64,000 nt of DNA. Source: Apiotrichum sp. Y4204 (lineage: Eukaryota > Basidiomycota > Tremellomycetes > Trichosporonales > Trichosporonaceae). The notes below the pieces were generated by a model, which ran no database searches, was not told the DNA's origin, and saw only the letters and a list, made by a program, of their open reading frames with translations. The translations under genes were made by a program, and so were the position numbers. Of the stretch, positions 11,905 through 23,561 are shown in pieces (the stretch's first letter is position 1; every line of letters starts with the position of its first letter). The stretch covers positions 1 to 64,000 of the forward strand of contig JAMYHL010000103.1 in the NCBI GenBank assembly GCA_025531455.1, read 5' to 3'.

Positions 11905-12572
11905 CCGTTTCAACAAAGCGGCAACCGGAACCTTAAGGAAGCAGACTTGCGGTTCTCGGACGGTTCCTGCTGCGAGATACTCATTGTACATCTCCTGTGC
12001 GTGGTTCACAACGGGGTTCCTTGCGTTCTAGGGCACCTGTAACTTTCCGATCCCACCCAGACGAACGATGTACAGGATAGAGATCTGGAGATTCAGGGCA
12101 CTGGCGTGGCTGCCCATGAGTGTAGGAGTCTTCGCCCTAAGTCCCGGTGTGTTGCTGATCACGAAACGATGTCACAGCCCGATTGCGGGTTGTTTCAGAT
12201 ACCAAGTCGTGAATGGGAACTGCCGAGTGTGAGCAGGTCAACCCCACGGCGACATTGTGGAAACCTCGCTTTAACATCCTCTTTTGACAGATCTTGAGTT
12301 ATGTTGTGCGGCACCACAAGGTACTGTACCTTCCGTTCCTCCGAGCTTACATTTAGCTCTCAGAACTGACGCGCCGTCACTGCTCAACACCCTTGGACAG
12401 GGCGGATCCATGTTGAGATTGATCTCACCGCAAAGCTGTGCAAGCAAACCCATACTGAGCATGGACACTGTAGGGCGACATGCTCTATTCACGTTGGCTA
12501 CGAACCGAAAAACGAGGTGAGGATGAAGTAAAAAACTATATACACCATTTGTCTAATACAAGCACGTTGCCA
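11905..12572. other. Intergenic
   Basis: About 0.67 kb of upstream DNA of the GH18 gene and downstream flank of the membrane protein gene. Nothing else is recognisable. Confidence 0.4.
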
Positions 12573-14489
12573 CTAGGGTTCTACCCTGCGATCATCATGA
12601 TAAACTCCACGCTCTCGCGCCGCCGCGCCCCATTCGGGATTGTAGGATGGTGGTACCAGATCGACGTCGTCCTCACTTTCGGCCCTTTCCTCTGGTACGT
12701 CCCATGATTCACTTGCTGAGCTGGGCCCTGCCGACGTCGTGCCTCGAGGAGGCAACGGCGTCAACTGCCCTCCCATCGATTGTTGCGATTTCATCGGAAC
12801 CATGGGCTGACGTCCTCTAGCGGTAGCTCCGTCCTTTGTGGTGGGTGTAGCCGTGTGCAGAGCTGGTTTCACAACAGTGTTGCTGTACTCGTCAGGATAT
12901 GAATGCTTGAATACTCACCTCATTGGTTCCTCAGAACTACGGCCACTTGTGGTGTTTGGTGTTTCTGAATGATAGACCTCATCAATCTCAAAGGGCTGAT
13001 TTTTTCCTGCCGCATTGGGTCCGCTTGTACGTCTACGAGACCGTCGTCTCAAGAAGAGGGCCAAAACAAGAAGGAGTATAAATCCGAGCACGCCACCCAC
13101 CTTACTGTTAGGAAGTGTACAAGCAAAACTGAACATGGAGCATGGGGCAGGAACATGTCTGACTCACAGTGGCCCCGGCGATAACTCCTGCACGTGTCGA
13201 GGGCGCCGACGAAGCTGGTGGTTTTGACACCGCATCGTCCTCTGTTTGCCCAGGTGACTTTTCTGTCGTCGTTGGCTCGTCTTCCATGCCATTGCGAACC
13301 TTGCCGTCCCTACCGACAGTCAGCCTCTGCCTCTCTGAAGACTGACCATATGGCTGAATAAAATGTCACACTGTGCAGAGGCAGCCATCCTTCACTGGCA
13401 GACAGCGTGATGACGTTCATGAGCGTGGGATCAAGTGTCAACCGCAACAGTGACACATTTGCCAAACAGTAATCTTGTGAATACCGTGTGGTACGCCTAC
13501 CATCTGTTGAGCTTGACGCTAAATAGAAGTGTTTGCTGTCGAAGAATAATGTCGGGTACTTATAAAAACCGCGAGCAGGCACTTCTCCACGAATGTCCAT
13601 GAATGAGGTGTTGGCAGGGACATTGATAATGACATTGTCGCTCTCAGATAAACTGAGGGTGGGATATGGAACAGGCTGCTGTCCCCCTTACCGGTCAGCA
13701 CCCTTTAGTGATATCTAAAGTCAACATCACCCACCGGACGCGCATGTTGTGTCTGACGTATTAACAACAGCCGGACCATCTAAGCGAGGGAATAGATTGA
13801 ACTCGAATATGTCTGCCGCAGCTTCGTTGACATGGCCGTCCTTTGTGAACAAATAAGTGGAACGGGGAACATCTTGAAACCTGGGACTGTGTTGTCAGTA
13901 AGTATATATCGATGGATAAATCATGTGATACATACGCATCTGATTTCATTCCCAGCGTGGTTGTGATCGAACGTATCTCGGCCGATTGATTTGTCGCCCT
14001 TGTCACATTGAGCTTCACCGAATTGTACCCCTTGTAATCTTGGCCGTAGAAAGTGTCTGTAATATAATATAAGTAGTCCTCATTAACGTTCTTAGAAGAA
14101 GTCGATGGTATTTGAGGCCCATCGTACGGCGGACTAGCCTCTTCGGGGTCCTTGTATGCGGTTGTATACTCCATGCCAGGGGGAACCGAACCTGCGACAA
14201 AAATGCCGGTACCTTGCCATCTGATTGACAGTGTGTTAAGGCCCTCATCCTGGAGCGTTTCGCCGAAAAGGATACGATCATAGGTATCGAAAGGGGACGG
14301 TGGGGAATTGCGATATCGACTCTGTGTATGTCTGTCCCATGGGTCCGTGATGTCCATGGTCCAGTTGAAGTATAGGTTGATGGGAATAGTTGAGACATCT
14401 TGGGTCCACACTTTCTCGAGTCCTAGCGATGTTGCAGACTGTAAAAGTGCAGTAACGACACACAATGCCCAAGTCAAACGGCCGATCAT
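12573..14489 (-). CDS. Single-pass membrane protein with secreted-type ectodomain (paralog A)
   Basis: I do not recognise a named family. Six exons (13936-14489, 13735-13886, 13347-13686, 13168-13309, 12919-13100, 12573-12882) give 559 residues in frame. The parts in order are a signal peptide (MIGRLTWALCVVTALLQSATS), an ectodomain of about 350 residues with several N-glycosylation sites (NWT, NVT, NQS, NTS, NVS), a Ser/Thr/Pro stalk, one transmembrane helix (VGGVLGFILLLVLALFL) followed by RRRSRRR, and a disordered cytosolic tail. The topology suggests a type I surface receptor or wall sensor; that is inference. Two of its 3' splice sites are AAG. It is arranged head to head with a paralog at 15356-17050 that has the same intron phases. 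Confidence 0.75.
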
Positions 14490-15355
14490 CGTCGTGTTCG
14501 GTATCTGGAATCAGTAATCAGCTGGTTAAATGAATGGCTTCTCCCCAAACACTGACCTACTGTATGTGATGACCTTCGACAACCTGTTTTTTGGCAGTCG
14601 GGTCCATAAAGGCTCAATAGAGGAAGGTTCATGGAGCCCAATGACAAGCGAGCGGTGCATTCGTTTATAAGTACGTGAGCGTCTTTGGTTGCCTGGCACC
14701 GTCACAGCTCCTCAGATCGACTGGAGCACAGACAGTTGCAGGTCCCCGTAACCTTATCTAGGTGTGTACCTCGCCTGCCTGGTGCGGAAGGCGCAGTACA
14801 CAACGTGCACGTCGAACATTGATGTGAACGGCCGCCCTCCTACCTGTTGCTGCCCGGTACAATCTACTACTGTGAGGAGCGTGCCTGAGATCTGGCCTTG
14901 AAGTCAGTTATGAGCCGTACAAGCGGCGGGCGGTGCTTCTCTGCTGTGCTCATGTTAGCAAAGGTCTTCATGAGGCGATGCAAAACGATTCAGGCTCCAA
15001 GCGTGCCTTTCGTCCGAAACGGCCTCCGCGTTCTCAGACACAGCCCCTGCTGTGCTGGTTGCTGGGAGGCACATTGCGTGTTACCAGGCCCATTCGTCAA
15101 GCTGCAGTCTCCTTTAACTTAGGACTATCAGTCAATGGTGGTATCCACAGACCAAGCATTGCGGGAGGCCGGAGCTGAGATGTTAGATGGGAGTTTGTTG
15201 TCGCACAAAGGCACAGCGTGTCGGCAGACGGTACAGCCTCTCGTCCACTGTGAGAACTTGACCTTAATACTGTCCGGAGCGATCAACTCAGGATGTCCAT
15301 GCTGAGTTAAGAAGATGGGCAGTTTAACACCGCCCAATGTCTCATTATATCGACT
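14490..15355. promoter_or_regulatory. Shared divergent promoter region of the paralog pair
   Basis: 866 bp lie between the start codons of two head-to-head paralogous genes. It contains no supported gene. Co-regulation is possible but is only inferred from layout. Confidence 0.45.
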
Positions 15356-17050
15356 ATGCTCCGTCTTCATTTTCTTATTGTGCTCACTGTCGCCGTGATC
15401 ACAGTCCTCGCAGACTCTTCGGAATATCGCTACGTCCAACATAATGTGACCTTTCCTGCCCTTCACCCCATGTTCAACTACACCAACGAGTGGATCCCAC
15501 AGCTCCCCCCCTCCGAATTCGAGATGGAGAAAGGCAGCATGATCACGAACAGGACCGGAGCAGGCGTCTCCTTCACCTGGGAAGGCCCCGGGCTACAAGT
15601 GGATGCGACAGGTCCAGTCCAAGCAAAATGGACATCTTGGGAGTGGAAAGGCTCCTCCATGGATGAAAACGCAACCAGGACGGGTATCAAGGACTTGACA
15701 TTCACTCAGCAAGATGGGAAGTTAGGTTACCGGACCATTCACCTTCAACTCACTTCCCTCGGTGACAATGGACAGGTGGAGTTGAGGTCGATTACGCTTA
15801 GCTTTACCGTGAAAACAAAGGCGTAAGTCTATACCCGCGGTCAATCTCCCGTTGCTAATTCGTTCTATAGACAAAGATTTGGAGAGATGTCGACAAAGAC
15901 TGCCAGCCTCAGCGAAAGCAAGGGCTGGGGAGTCTTAAGACGTGACGGACAAGAGCCGCAAGGTCACAACTGTGAGATCCGATGTTGCTGTAACCGGTTC
16001 CAAGTGAAACCTTCTAACAGCATGTAGCCTTGCGAAAACGGCGAACAGATGGTAGGGCATACAAAGTTCCTCTTGGCGCGTCCGCCGTTCTGCTGGGCGG
16101 AAATATTGTACAGCCAGAAGGGACTACGAGCATTATGGAGGCAGGATACGAGGGCAAGACGAAGCTCTCGCTCTTTGGAGCGGCCTCCGTCTTCCGGAAT
16201 GTGACGCTGTTCTTCTTGCCTATGGATCCGGAGGAACCGCAGACTCTGGAGGTAGTATTCTACATCAATTCGGACTCTCTCAAGATGATTCCCATTGAGC
16301 TGGATCCTGTGACCTACTTTTATTTGTGAGCGATTCTGCCGCTGAGCTTCGCTAAAGTATCGTACCACAGCAATCACAATTCGAACTTCTCGTCATCCGC
16401 CTCCAGAGACCTCACAGCCACGTCCACATCCGGGGATTCAACAACAGCTGATAAACCAACTTCGGCATCAAGCCTGGGCGCATCTCGGGCGCGCAAGCCA
16501 ATGTCAGCCGGTGCGATCGCCGGAGCTGTAGTGAGTCGGGCACTTGTACATAAAGCTGCCTCAGGTTGACATCAGATCGGAAGCGTCGTTGCGCTTTTAG
16601 TTGTCATCTTTGGCTTGTATTGGGTGTTTTGCAGGCGAAGGGAACAGGCAAAGCGCGAAGGGTTTGATTTGTTAGTGTCCCAAACAGTTGCTAAGCATCC
16701 GGTTAACGCATCTCAGGTCAGACCCGCTGGAACCAATGATGTCCTCCTCGTCTTTGAGCTTGCGAGATGAGCCCCCGGTTGTGCCGTTTAAGAGCGACCA
16801 TATCGCACCGATCGTTAACCGCGATGGTTCGAAAGACGTTCCGTTAAACACAACGAGAACTGCATCGAGAGATCCCATGTCGAGCACCCCAGCAGCAGCA
16901 TCAGCTTCGGCTACAACGGCTGCGACCCCTGCACAACCTCCACCAGCTGTAGCCGTTGAGTCATCTCCTCTTCCTCGTCGCCGATACCGCCAGGAAGAGG
17001 ATATGGGTCTGCTCATTGAGGACCAGCACCCTCGGAACATACCCTTTTAA
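15356..17050 (+). CDS. Single-pass membrane protein with secreted-type ectodomain (paralog B)
   Basis: An unnamed family. Six exons (15356-15822, 15871-15971, 16028-16325, 16371-16530, 16576-16670, 16717-17050) give 484 residues. It has a signal peptide (MLRLHFLIVLTVAVITVLA), an ectodomain with NVT, NYT and NRT sites, a Ser/Thr-rich stalk, a transmembrane helix spanning the fourth splice junction (GAIAGAVIGSVVALLVVIFG then LYWVFCRRR), and a cytosolic tail rich in Ser, Pro and Ala. Aligned pieces shared with paralog A include SFTWEGPGLQV versus SIRWQGTGIFV and LRSITLSFTVKTKA versus IRSITTTLGMKSDA. Intron phases 2,1,2,0,2 are identical to paralog A. A surface sensing or adhesion role is possible but unproven. 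Confidence 0.78.
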
Positions 17051-17178
17051 ACCAACAACCTTATATGGACAGGGTGCAGGGCGATGCTTCGGCAGCCAAA
17101 CCCTCAGGCTTGGTTGCGCAGTACGAGCTGTACTTCCCATGCAATTCACATGTTGTGTTGTGCTGTCGTTCCGTTATG

Positions 17179-19142
17179 CTAGTCACCACCATCGCTCCGG
17201 AGGAAGTCAAAGTCTGAGCCTGTGTCGGCCTGCGTGACGTGGTCATGGTACAGGCGCCGATATCCCCTCTTTGGCCGCTTCTTTCCCTTCCCATCTCGAT
17301 GGACCTCCCTCCACTGCGCCAACCTCTCCTCCAACTCAACTTGCGGCACACACAGTTCCAGCCGCCGGCTCTCGACATCCAGCTCGATCTCGTCCCCGTC
17401 CCGCACGACAGCCAAGGGACCGCCAACAGCCGCCTCGGGGGCAACGTGCAGCACGACCGCGCCGCTCGCCGTGCCGCTCATCCGCCCGTCCGAGATCCGC
17501 AGCATGTCCTTTACGCCGGCGCGCGCGAGCTTCTTCGGGATCGGGAGGTAGCCTGCTTCCGGCATGCCGGGGTGTCCGACGGGCCCGATGTTCTGCAGGA
17601 CTAGGCTGATATGTCAGTGTAGTTGGCAACAAGCACTCACACGCTGTTCGCATCCACGAGGAGATCGGGATCGTCGATACGGGCGAGCATGTCGTCCGCA
17701 TCTTTGAACACCACGGCGCGCCCCTTGTGGCACTTGAGTGACGCGGACATGGCCGATTGCTTGAGCACGGCGCCGTCTGGGGCGAGGTTGCCGCGGAGGA
17801 CAATGAGGGATGCGCTGGCTGCAATGGGGTCTGTGAAAGGCCGGACGATGAATTGCAGGAATGGTGGTTGCTGGGCATCCAACTCCTCGCCTAGGGTCCG
17901 GCCCGTTACTGTCTTGGCGTCCAGTTGGAGGAGGGGTCGGAGCTCGTGAAGCAGCGTTGGAACACCTCCAGCCTGGTATCAGCCATGATGCTCCCCGTTC
18001 ATCCTCACCCTGTAGAAGTCCTCCATGTAGTTTGCTCCGCTCGGTTTGAGATCCACGAGGAGCGGGGTACGCCTCCCAATAGCATCAAAGTCGTCCAGCG
18101 TAAGATCCAGGCCCTCGACGCGTCCTGCAATAGCGAGGAGGTGCACAATCGCATTCGTGCTTCCCCCAATAGCCTGGAGGACAGTGATGGCGTTCTCGAA
18201 CGACTTGCGGCTCAGCACCTCGCTCGGGCGCGGGATGCCCTTCGCTGCCAGCCGTCCAGTCAGCTCCGCGACGCGCAGCCGCTGCGAGCCGTTTGCCGGG
18301 GGACAGGCACTGCCTAGCGGTGAGATGCCCAGCGCTTCGGTGATGCATGCCATTGTGGACGCTGTCCCCATCACCCCGCAAGTCTGGCCATGAGCACGAA
18401 GAGACAGTCATGTCTGGACTCACACCAGAGCTCGGTACCAGCTCGTTTCCGACATTCACAATCTCCTCGAGATCAATCTCCCCGGCGCGGTACTTTGCCC
18501 AGTATCCCCTGCAGTCAGTGCACGCGCCGACGCGTGTCCCGCGGTGGGAGCCGGTGACCATTGGCCCGACGACAAGCTGGATAGCGGGAACATCGGCGCT
18601 AATAGCGCCCATGAGCTGGGCCGGAACTGTCTTGTCACATCCCCCGATAAGGACCACGGCGTCCATCGGCGCCGCGCGGATCATTTCCTCTGTATCCATG
18701 CTCATGAGGTTTCGGAGAAACATCGAGGTCGGATGCGCGAACGACTCGTGCAGCGAGATCGTCGGGAACGGGACCGGCAAACAGCCCTGCAGCATCACGC
18801 CGCGTTTGACTGCGTCGAGCAGCTGTGGGACATTCGCGTGGCATGGGTTGTAGCCGCTCTTTGGACGTCAACTCGTATCCTGCCAAGCAAATGTCAGAGT
18901 GAAACAAACCTGAGTGTCAACAACACCAACAATGCGCCGATCCAGCGCGTCGTCAGAATACCCCGCCCCCTTGATGAACGCCTTGCGCAGGAAGAGCGCA
19001 AACTCGTCGTCGCCGTAGTTTGTCAGTCCTGAACAGGTTAGGGACAAACACCCCTTTGGCACAGGACAAGGCTGCAGCCGAACAGCTTACCTGCCCGAAG
19101 ACCCGACGGCTCCCCGCTGGCATCCCGAGAAGCGGCGATCAT
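17179..19142 (-). CDS. IlvD/Edd-family dehydratase, probable sugar-acid dehydratase
   Basis: A 579-residue Fe-S dehydratase in six exons (19091-19142, 18910-19028, 18424-18858, 18009-18383, 17641-17972, 17179-17605). Family landmarks in order are SGYNPCHANVPQLLDAVKRG, the cluster Cys in GGCDKTVPAQLMGA, ACTDCRGYWAKYRAGEID, TCGVMGTASTM, QAIGGSTNAIVHLLAI, VDLKPSGANYMEDFYRAGG and NIGPVGHPGMPEAG. The CTDCR/AGEI segment is as in arabonate/xylonate-type enzymes rather than valine-pathway DHAD, and no mitochondrial presequence is visible (starts MIAASRDASGEP). It most likely dehydrates an aldonic acid in the cytosol; branched-chain DHAD is the alternative. Introns are 62, 51, 40, 36 and 35 nt. The second ends in AAG, needed to keep the NPCH motif in frame. 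Confidence 0.85.
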
Positions 19143-22100
19143 GGCTTCACGTGTAGAGAGACCTTGTGGTGCAATTGGTGCGATAGCGAGAACAATACGA
19201 CACCAATCACGCACGGCGCATTGTGCGCATGCATTGTTGTGCTCGTGGGAATCGGAGCGGGCCGATGATGGAAGTCGCCAGTCGTTCGCTCGCGGAGATG
19301 GCCGACCGTTGTCCGATGGTCACAAGATGCCGAAATCGAGACCGAGTGTGTGGGTCCGCGACTCCCCCAGGTGGCAAAGATCCCCGATGTCTCCTCAAAC
19401 TCAAATCTTTCCGTTCAACTCTATCTCAACGCGTCCTCCGTGCCTTGTCTCCCACTTCGTCCAGCCGATGTCCGCACAGCCACGGACCGGTGCGGTGCTC
19501 TGGACCGTTGGCGTGGAACAGGGCAGAGGCACGCCGAGGTCCGGCAGGCAGTGCCTCTGCGAGCCGTGTGCCGAGATTGACAAGGCACTGGCGGCGCCGG
19601 GTCAGGTCCGCCCGACGGGCGCTCGGTGTCGAGCAAGCACCACATGGGTGCATCCTGGCTTGCTTGCCCCAAAGTCTCCCCAAAGAGGTTAAAATGCATT
19701 CCAAGATTTGGACTGGATCTGCCTACTGGTAAGGAGGCAACAGCCGCACCGAGGAGAGTGGTTCCCGTGAATGGTTGTGAGGTAGGCCGCTCCCGATGGT
19801 CGTTCCCAGCGGCAGTGACGGCCGCCCCGTCCACTGGATAATGGCCACTGGCGAGTACTTGGACAAGTTGGCAGGCATACTGCTCTCAGCGGACAGGGAG
19901 AGAAAACACGTTTGTGGACGCTGTAGCTTTGTCCCTTGCGGCCTCGGGGCTGGGAAGCTTAGAAGCTCAGGACCTCAGGAGCTCAGGAGGGAGGTCCTTG
20001 CGTTTATCTCGCCCATGGTCCGACGATGTGCCATACCTTCGAGACAAGGATCCACACGGACGGGAACCATGCGATTGATTTTTGCGTGACCCCAAATGCG
20101 AGCGATCAAGATAGTGTTCGGACCACATCGTTTATCGCGGCCAAGCTGTTCTGTATCAGTGGGAGAGGCACATGGAGGCACATGGATCTACTGCTTGAGG
20201 ACAACAAGCAGCAGGATTCGATCAATGAAAAGCTTTTGGCCTCCCCGTGCCTCGTTAGAACCTTCCAGTATGACAATAAGCTCCAACTCCACTCCCAGGT
20301 AGTGATACTTGTCATGAGATTGTCTAGCAGCGTACAGTTTCGCGACCTCGGTGAGCGCGTTGGGCATTTCGTGTTCTGTACGTCATGACAACGTATGCTT
20401 GCATCTGTGTACCACGAACCCACTTTCCGGGATCGACGGCCTCGCTCGGCAACTAGCGTACCTGTTCATCATCCGTCCACACGGTCAAGCCGGCCGGCCT
20501 AAACTTCGGCAAACGTCTTGTACGTCTAGCCACCCCCGGAGAGTTGGTCCGCGTGGATTTATCAAGTTGAGGTTGACACGGACAGTGTGGCGTGTTTTGT
20601 TCTGCCTGTATCCAGTTGCCTATGAAGTGCTACACAACTCGCCGGGAACCGCGGCTTGGGAAACGCCACCAAATCCATGAAACACCGCCCTTTGCATCTA
20701 TGCATCTGTGGTGGCGCAGTGGCGTCTCTACCTGACAGCCATGGTAATATCCTTACAGGACCGCCCGAAGAGACAACAGGGCTCGGCGGACAGTTGTACG
20801 ACAAGTTTGCTCAGGATTGTCATGTTTTGCCATTGAGAGTGTGAATGGTGTCAGACTGCAACTTAGGCATGGAATTAGTCCGGAGCGGATGCAGGTGTGC
20901 GCTCAATTGTCTCAAACTCACGAGCCTCGGCGCCACCTCTACGTCGACTGTCGCGGGAAGGGCGGGCTGCCTAGTCCCCTGCCAAGCAGAGCAGAGGATG
21001 AGGGTCAAGATATGGCAACGGTCGCCGGTGGCTTGAGAGTCACTCTCGTAACGGCTAGCATGCACAGGCCGTGTAGGCTGTTCATGGCTGTACCCCTTTC
21101 CTGAATCGAGTCGCCGGTCGGACGGACCGAGCGTGTGTTGTGTGGTGAGCTGGGATGGACTGAGATGGTTGCGCGCAGCGAGGGTCCTAGGTCCTCGACT
21201 TTGCGGCAGGGTCAAAACAGGCTCCCGCACAGGAACCGGGACCGGGATATAAGGTGGGATGGGATCTGAATAACGTTATGCTTGTTATCTGCCGAACCCA
21301 GTCCAAGCCCAGAAACCACGAGCAGCTGCAGTCCAGCCTAGCCTGGTTCAGATACGCGTGGCGTTCGTCATAGGCCCAGAGTGCTTACGCAGAAGGAAAA
21401 AAAAAAAAAAAAAATGTCGTGCGACGCGCCTCCTGATCGAAGCAGCCTTCTGCCCTTCTGCGATCCTGACCGCGAGGCAAGGGACTGAGAGGGCCTTGGG
21501 TTATGAGGGCATAGTTTGTGTGTGCCGCGGGTGCCACCAGCTATCCTGTGCATGTCATCCCGCTTCCGTAGCCGGGCCGTCGGATGTTGCTGGTCTTTGT
21601 CCAGGGAATGCTATCGATCCTGTGGGCGATACTGCATGCAGCAATCACTTTACAGCCACCGTCTGCGGCTGTTGCGATGCTGGTGCCGGCGGGAGGCGAT
21701 ACCGGGTGGCTTGATACGAAACCATTCAGCCGTCCGTGTATTATGTAGCGCCGAAATGCCCCTCATGTTTTCCACACACACCAAGGCCAAGCCGGCGTTC
21801 CAACCTGCAAAGGGCTGCACTAGATCCCGTCTTTGCTTTTGACTCAGCGGTGCCAAGCAGTATTGCAAGTTACCAGAGGAAGACCGTATCCAAAAACCTA
21901 GTCTTGCAATGAAACTACTCACAGGGAGGACAGAACAAGCCCGACTCTCTGGTCGCCTTGCGGTGGAAGTGCGGTCACAGTCTGGAAAGTTCAGAAGGCA
22001 CTGGAGGAACGGCCCAGGACTGCCGCACAGTGTACCTGTACCGGATCGTGGGACAGCCTATTCGCTCTCGCCATGGGCGTGGGCTTGGGAAGCCGTGAAG

Positions 22101-22825
22101 ATGGGAGCCCGGACCCAAGAGCCAACAGAGCAAAGGTTTGGCGCAGAGGACTGTGTGTTTTGTCTGGGAGCTGGGTAACCTGTCAGGGCACGGGTGTCGT
22201 TAACAAGTGACGTTGTTGTTCCGACTTACCGAAACCACACCAGGTCAGCACAGAGGCAGAGACTATCAGACCGAGGGCTCTTGTGGATCGGCTGTTTTGT
22301 CGTTATCGCCCAGGTGACCAAGGCGGAACTGGTATTCCTGTTCAGCTTTCCTGAGCTCGTTCGTTGTTCGGTACGTACCTCCAGCTGCCGGCATGACATA
22401 ACCAGGTCTGTTAGAGACTAGGAAGGGTGGGAGTGTCCCGCGAGATATGTGACAACATGTTACCCAGGTCCGTGGACGAGAAGCGAGAAGAACGGCTGGC
22501 TGGGACCTTGGAACCCTTGGAGCCAGGGCAGCCATTGTTTGGGGATCACAGCTTGCAGCTTTGCAGCCTTGCATCTTTGCGTCCTTGCGTCGAGGGACAT
22601 GGAACTGGAACACACACACCGTGCCAAGCGTGTGTTCCCATTGTGATAAGAGGACGGACCGGCTGGCCAAGAATCTTCTTTCCCCAACCCCATTCCATTC
22701 TTTTATTCTCTCCGAGCTTCAAAATCGCTCCGGCTGCCTGGCACTTGGACTTACAGGAGAAACCTTTATCTCCTCATCCCTCTACCCTCTTCGTCTCTTG
22801 CCGACCAGTCTCCTCCTCACTCGCG
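19143..22825. other. 3.7-kb gene-poor region
   Basis: Many short frames on both strands but none with a domain, coherent codon use or linked splice sites. Local simple sequence occurs: short agctcagga-type repeats near 19955-19990, an 18-nt A run near 21397-21414, and 9-10-nt degenerate repeats (ttgcagcctt-like) near 22550-22595. The last few hundred bases should hold the promoter of the Thr-rich gene. Confidence 0.4.
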
Positions 22826-23561
22826 ATGCTCGCATTCTCCTACCTCCTCACTCTCCCCCTGGTGGCCGCCACCTTCTGGCCCCAGAAGCCCGAGAAGCCC
22901 CCGGTCTACTGTGGCACCGTCACTGCCACCTGCACCTCGTAAGTTGTCAACTGTTCTCAATCTCGTTCTCTCGCTTACAGTCAGCGTCACCCGCGTTCCC
23001 TCGGAGCTTCCGTCCACCTCGACCTGCGTTGTCTGGGGCAAGTGCTACACCACCACTACCCGCACTCAGGTCAACTGCAAGACCGAGTGGGCCACCAAGA
23101 CCAACACTGTCACTCGCACTCCCATCGTCTGGGTCACTGCCACTCCCTCTAAGACTGTGACCCGCACCAACTGGCACACCCAGTGCACCAAGAAGTGGAA
23201 GAAGGACGACATTCCCGATGACATGACCAACCAGGAGCGCATGCAGCGTGGTCTCCCTCCCCGTGCTCTCCAGGACCGCACCTTCTGGTGGCCTCACAAG
23301 CCTCCTCCCCCCGGCCCTTCGTGTGTCCCCACCACCACCACCAAGACCGAGTGGATCACCAAGACTACCCCCCACGTTGTCACCTCTACCTCTACCAAGT
23401 GCCTCTACACCAGGACGTCGATCGTCCCTTCGTGGAGCACTTACACTCGCACCAAGACCGACTGTGTCACCACCAACGGTCCCCCCATCACCAAGACCAA
23501 CCCCTGCCCGACGTACGCTACCACCACCGTCCAGGCGACCACCACCAAGTGGTGCTGGTAA
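22826..23561 (+). CDS. Thr-rich, Cys-containing secreted protein
   Basis: An unrecognised family. Two exons (22826-22938, 22985-23561) give 229 residues. The N-terminus is a signal peptide (MLAFSYLLTLPLVAA). The mature part is packed with Thr/Lys/Val runs (TKTNTVTRTPIVWVTATPS, TTTTKTEWITKTT) and about a dozen Cys, and it ends in KWCW. The codons are strongly biased to C-ending forms, far more than in the flanking DNA, which suggests high expression. The 3' splice site is the second AG (acagtcag), the only one that keeps frame. A wall or surface protein is likely. No GPI signal is evident. Confidence 0.75.
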
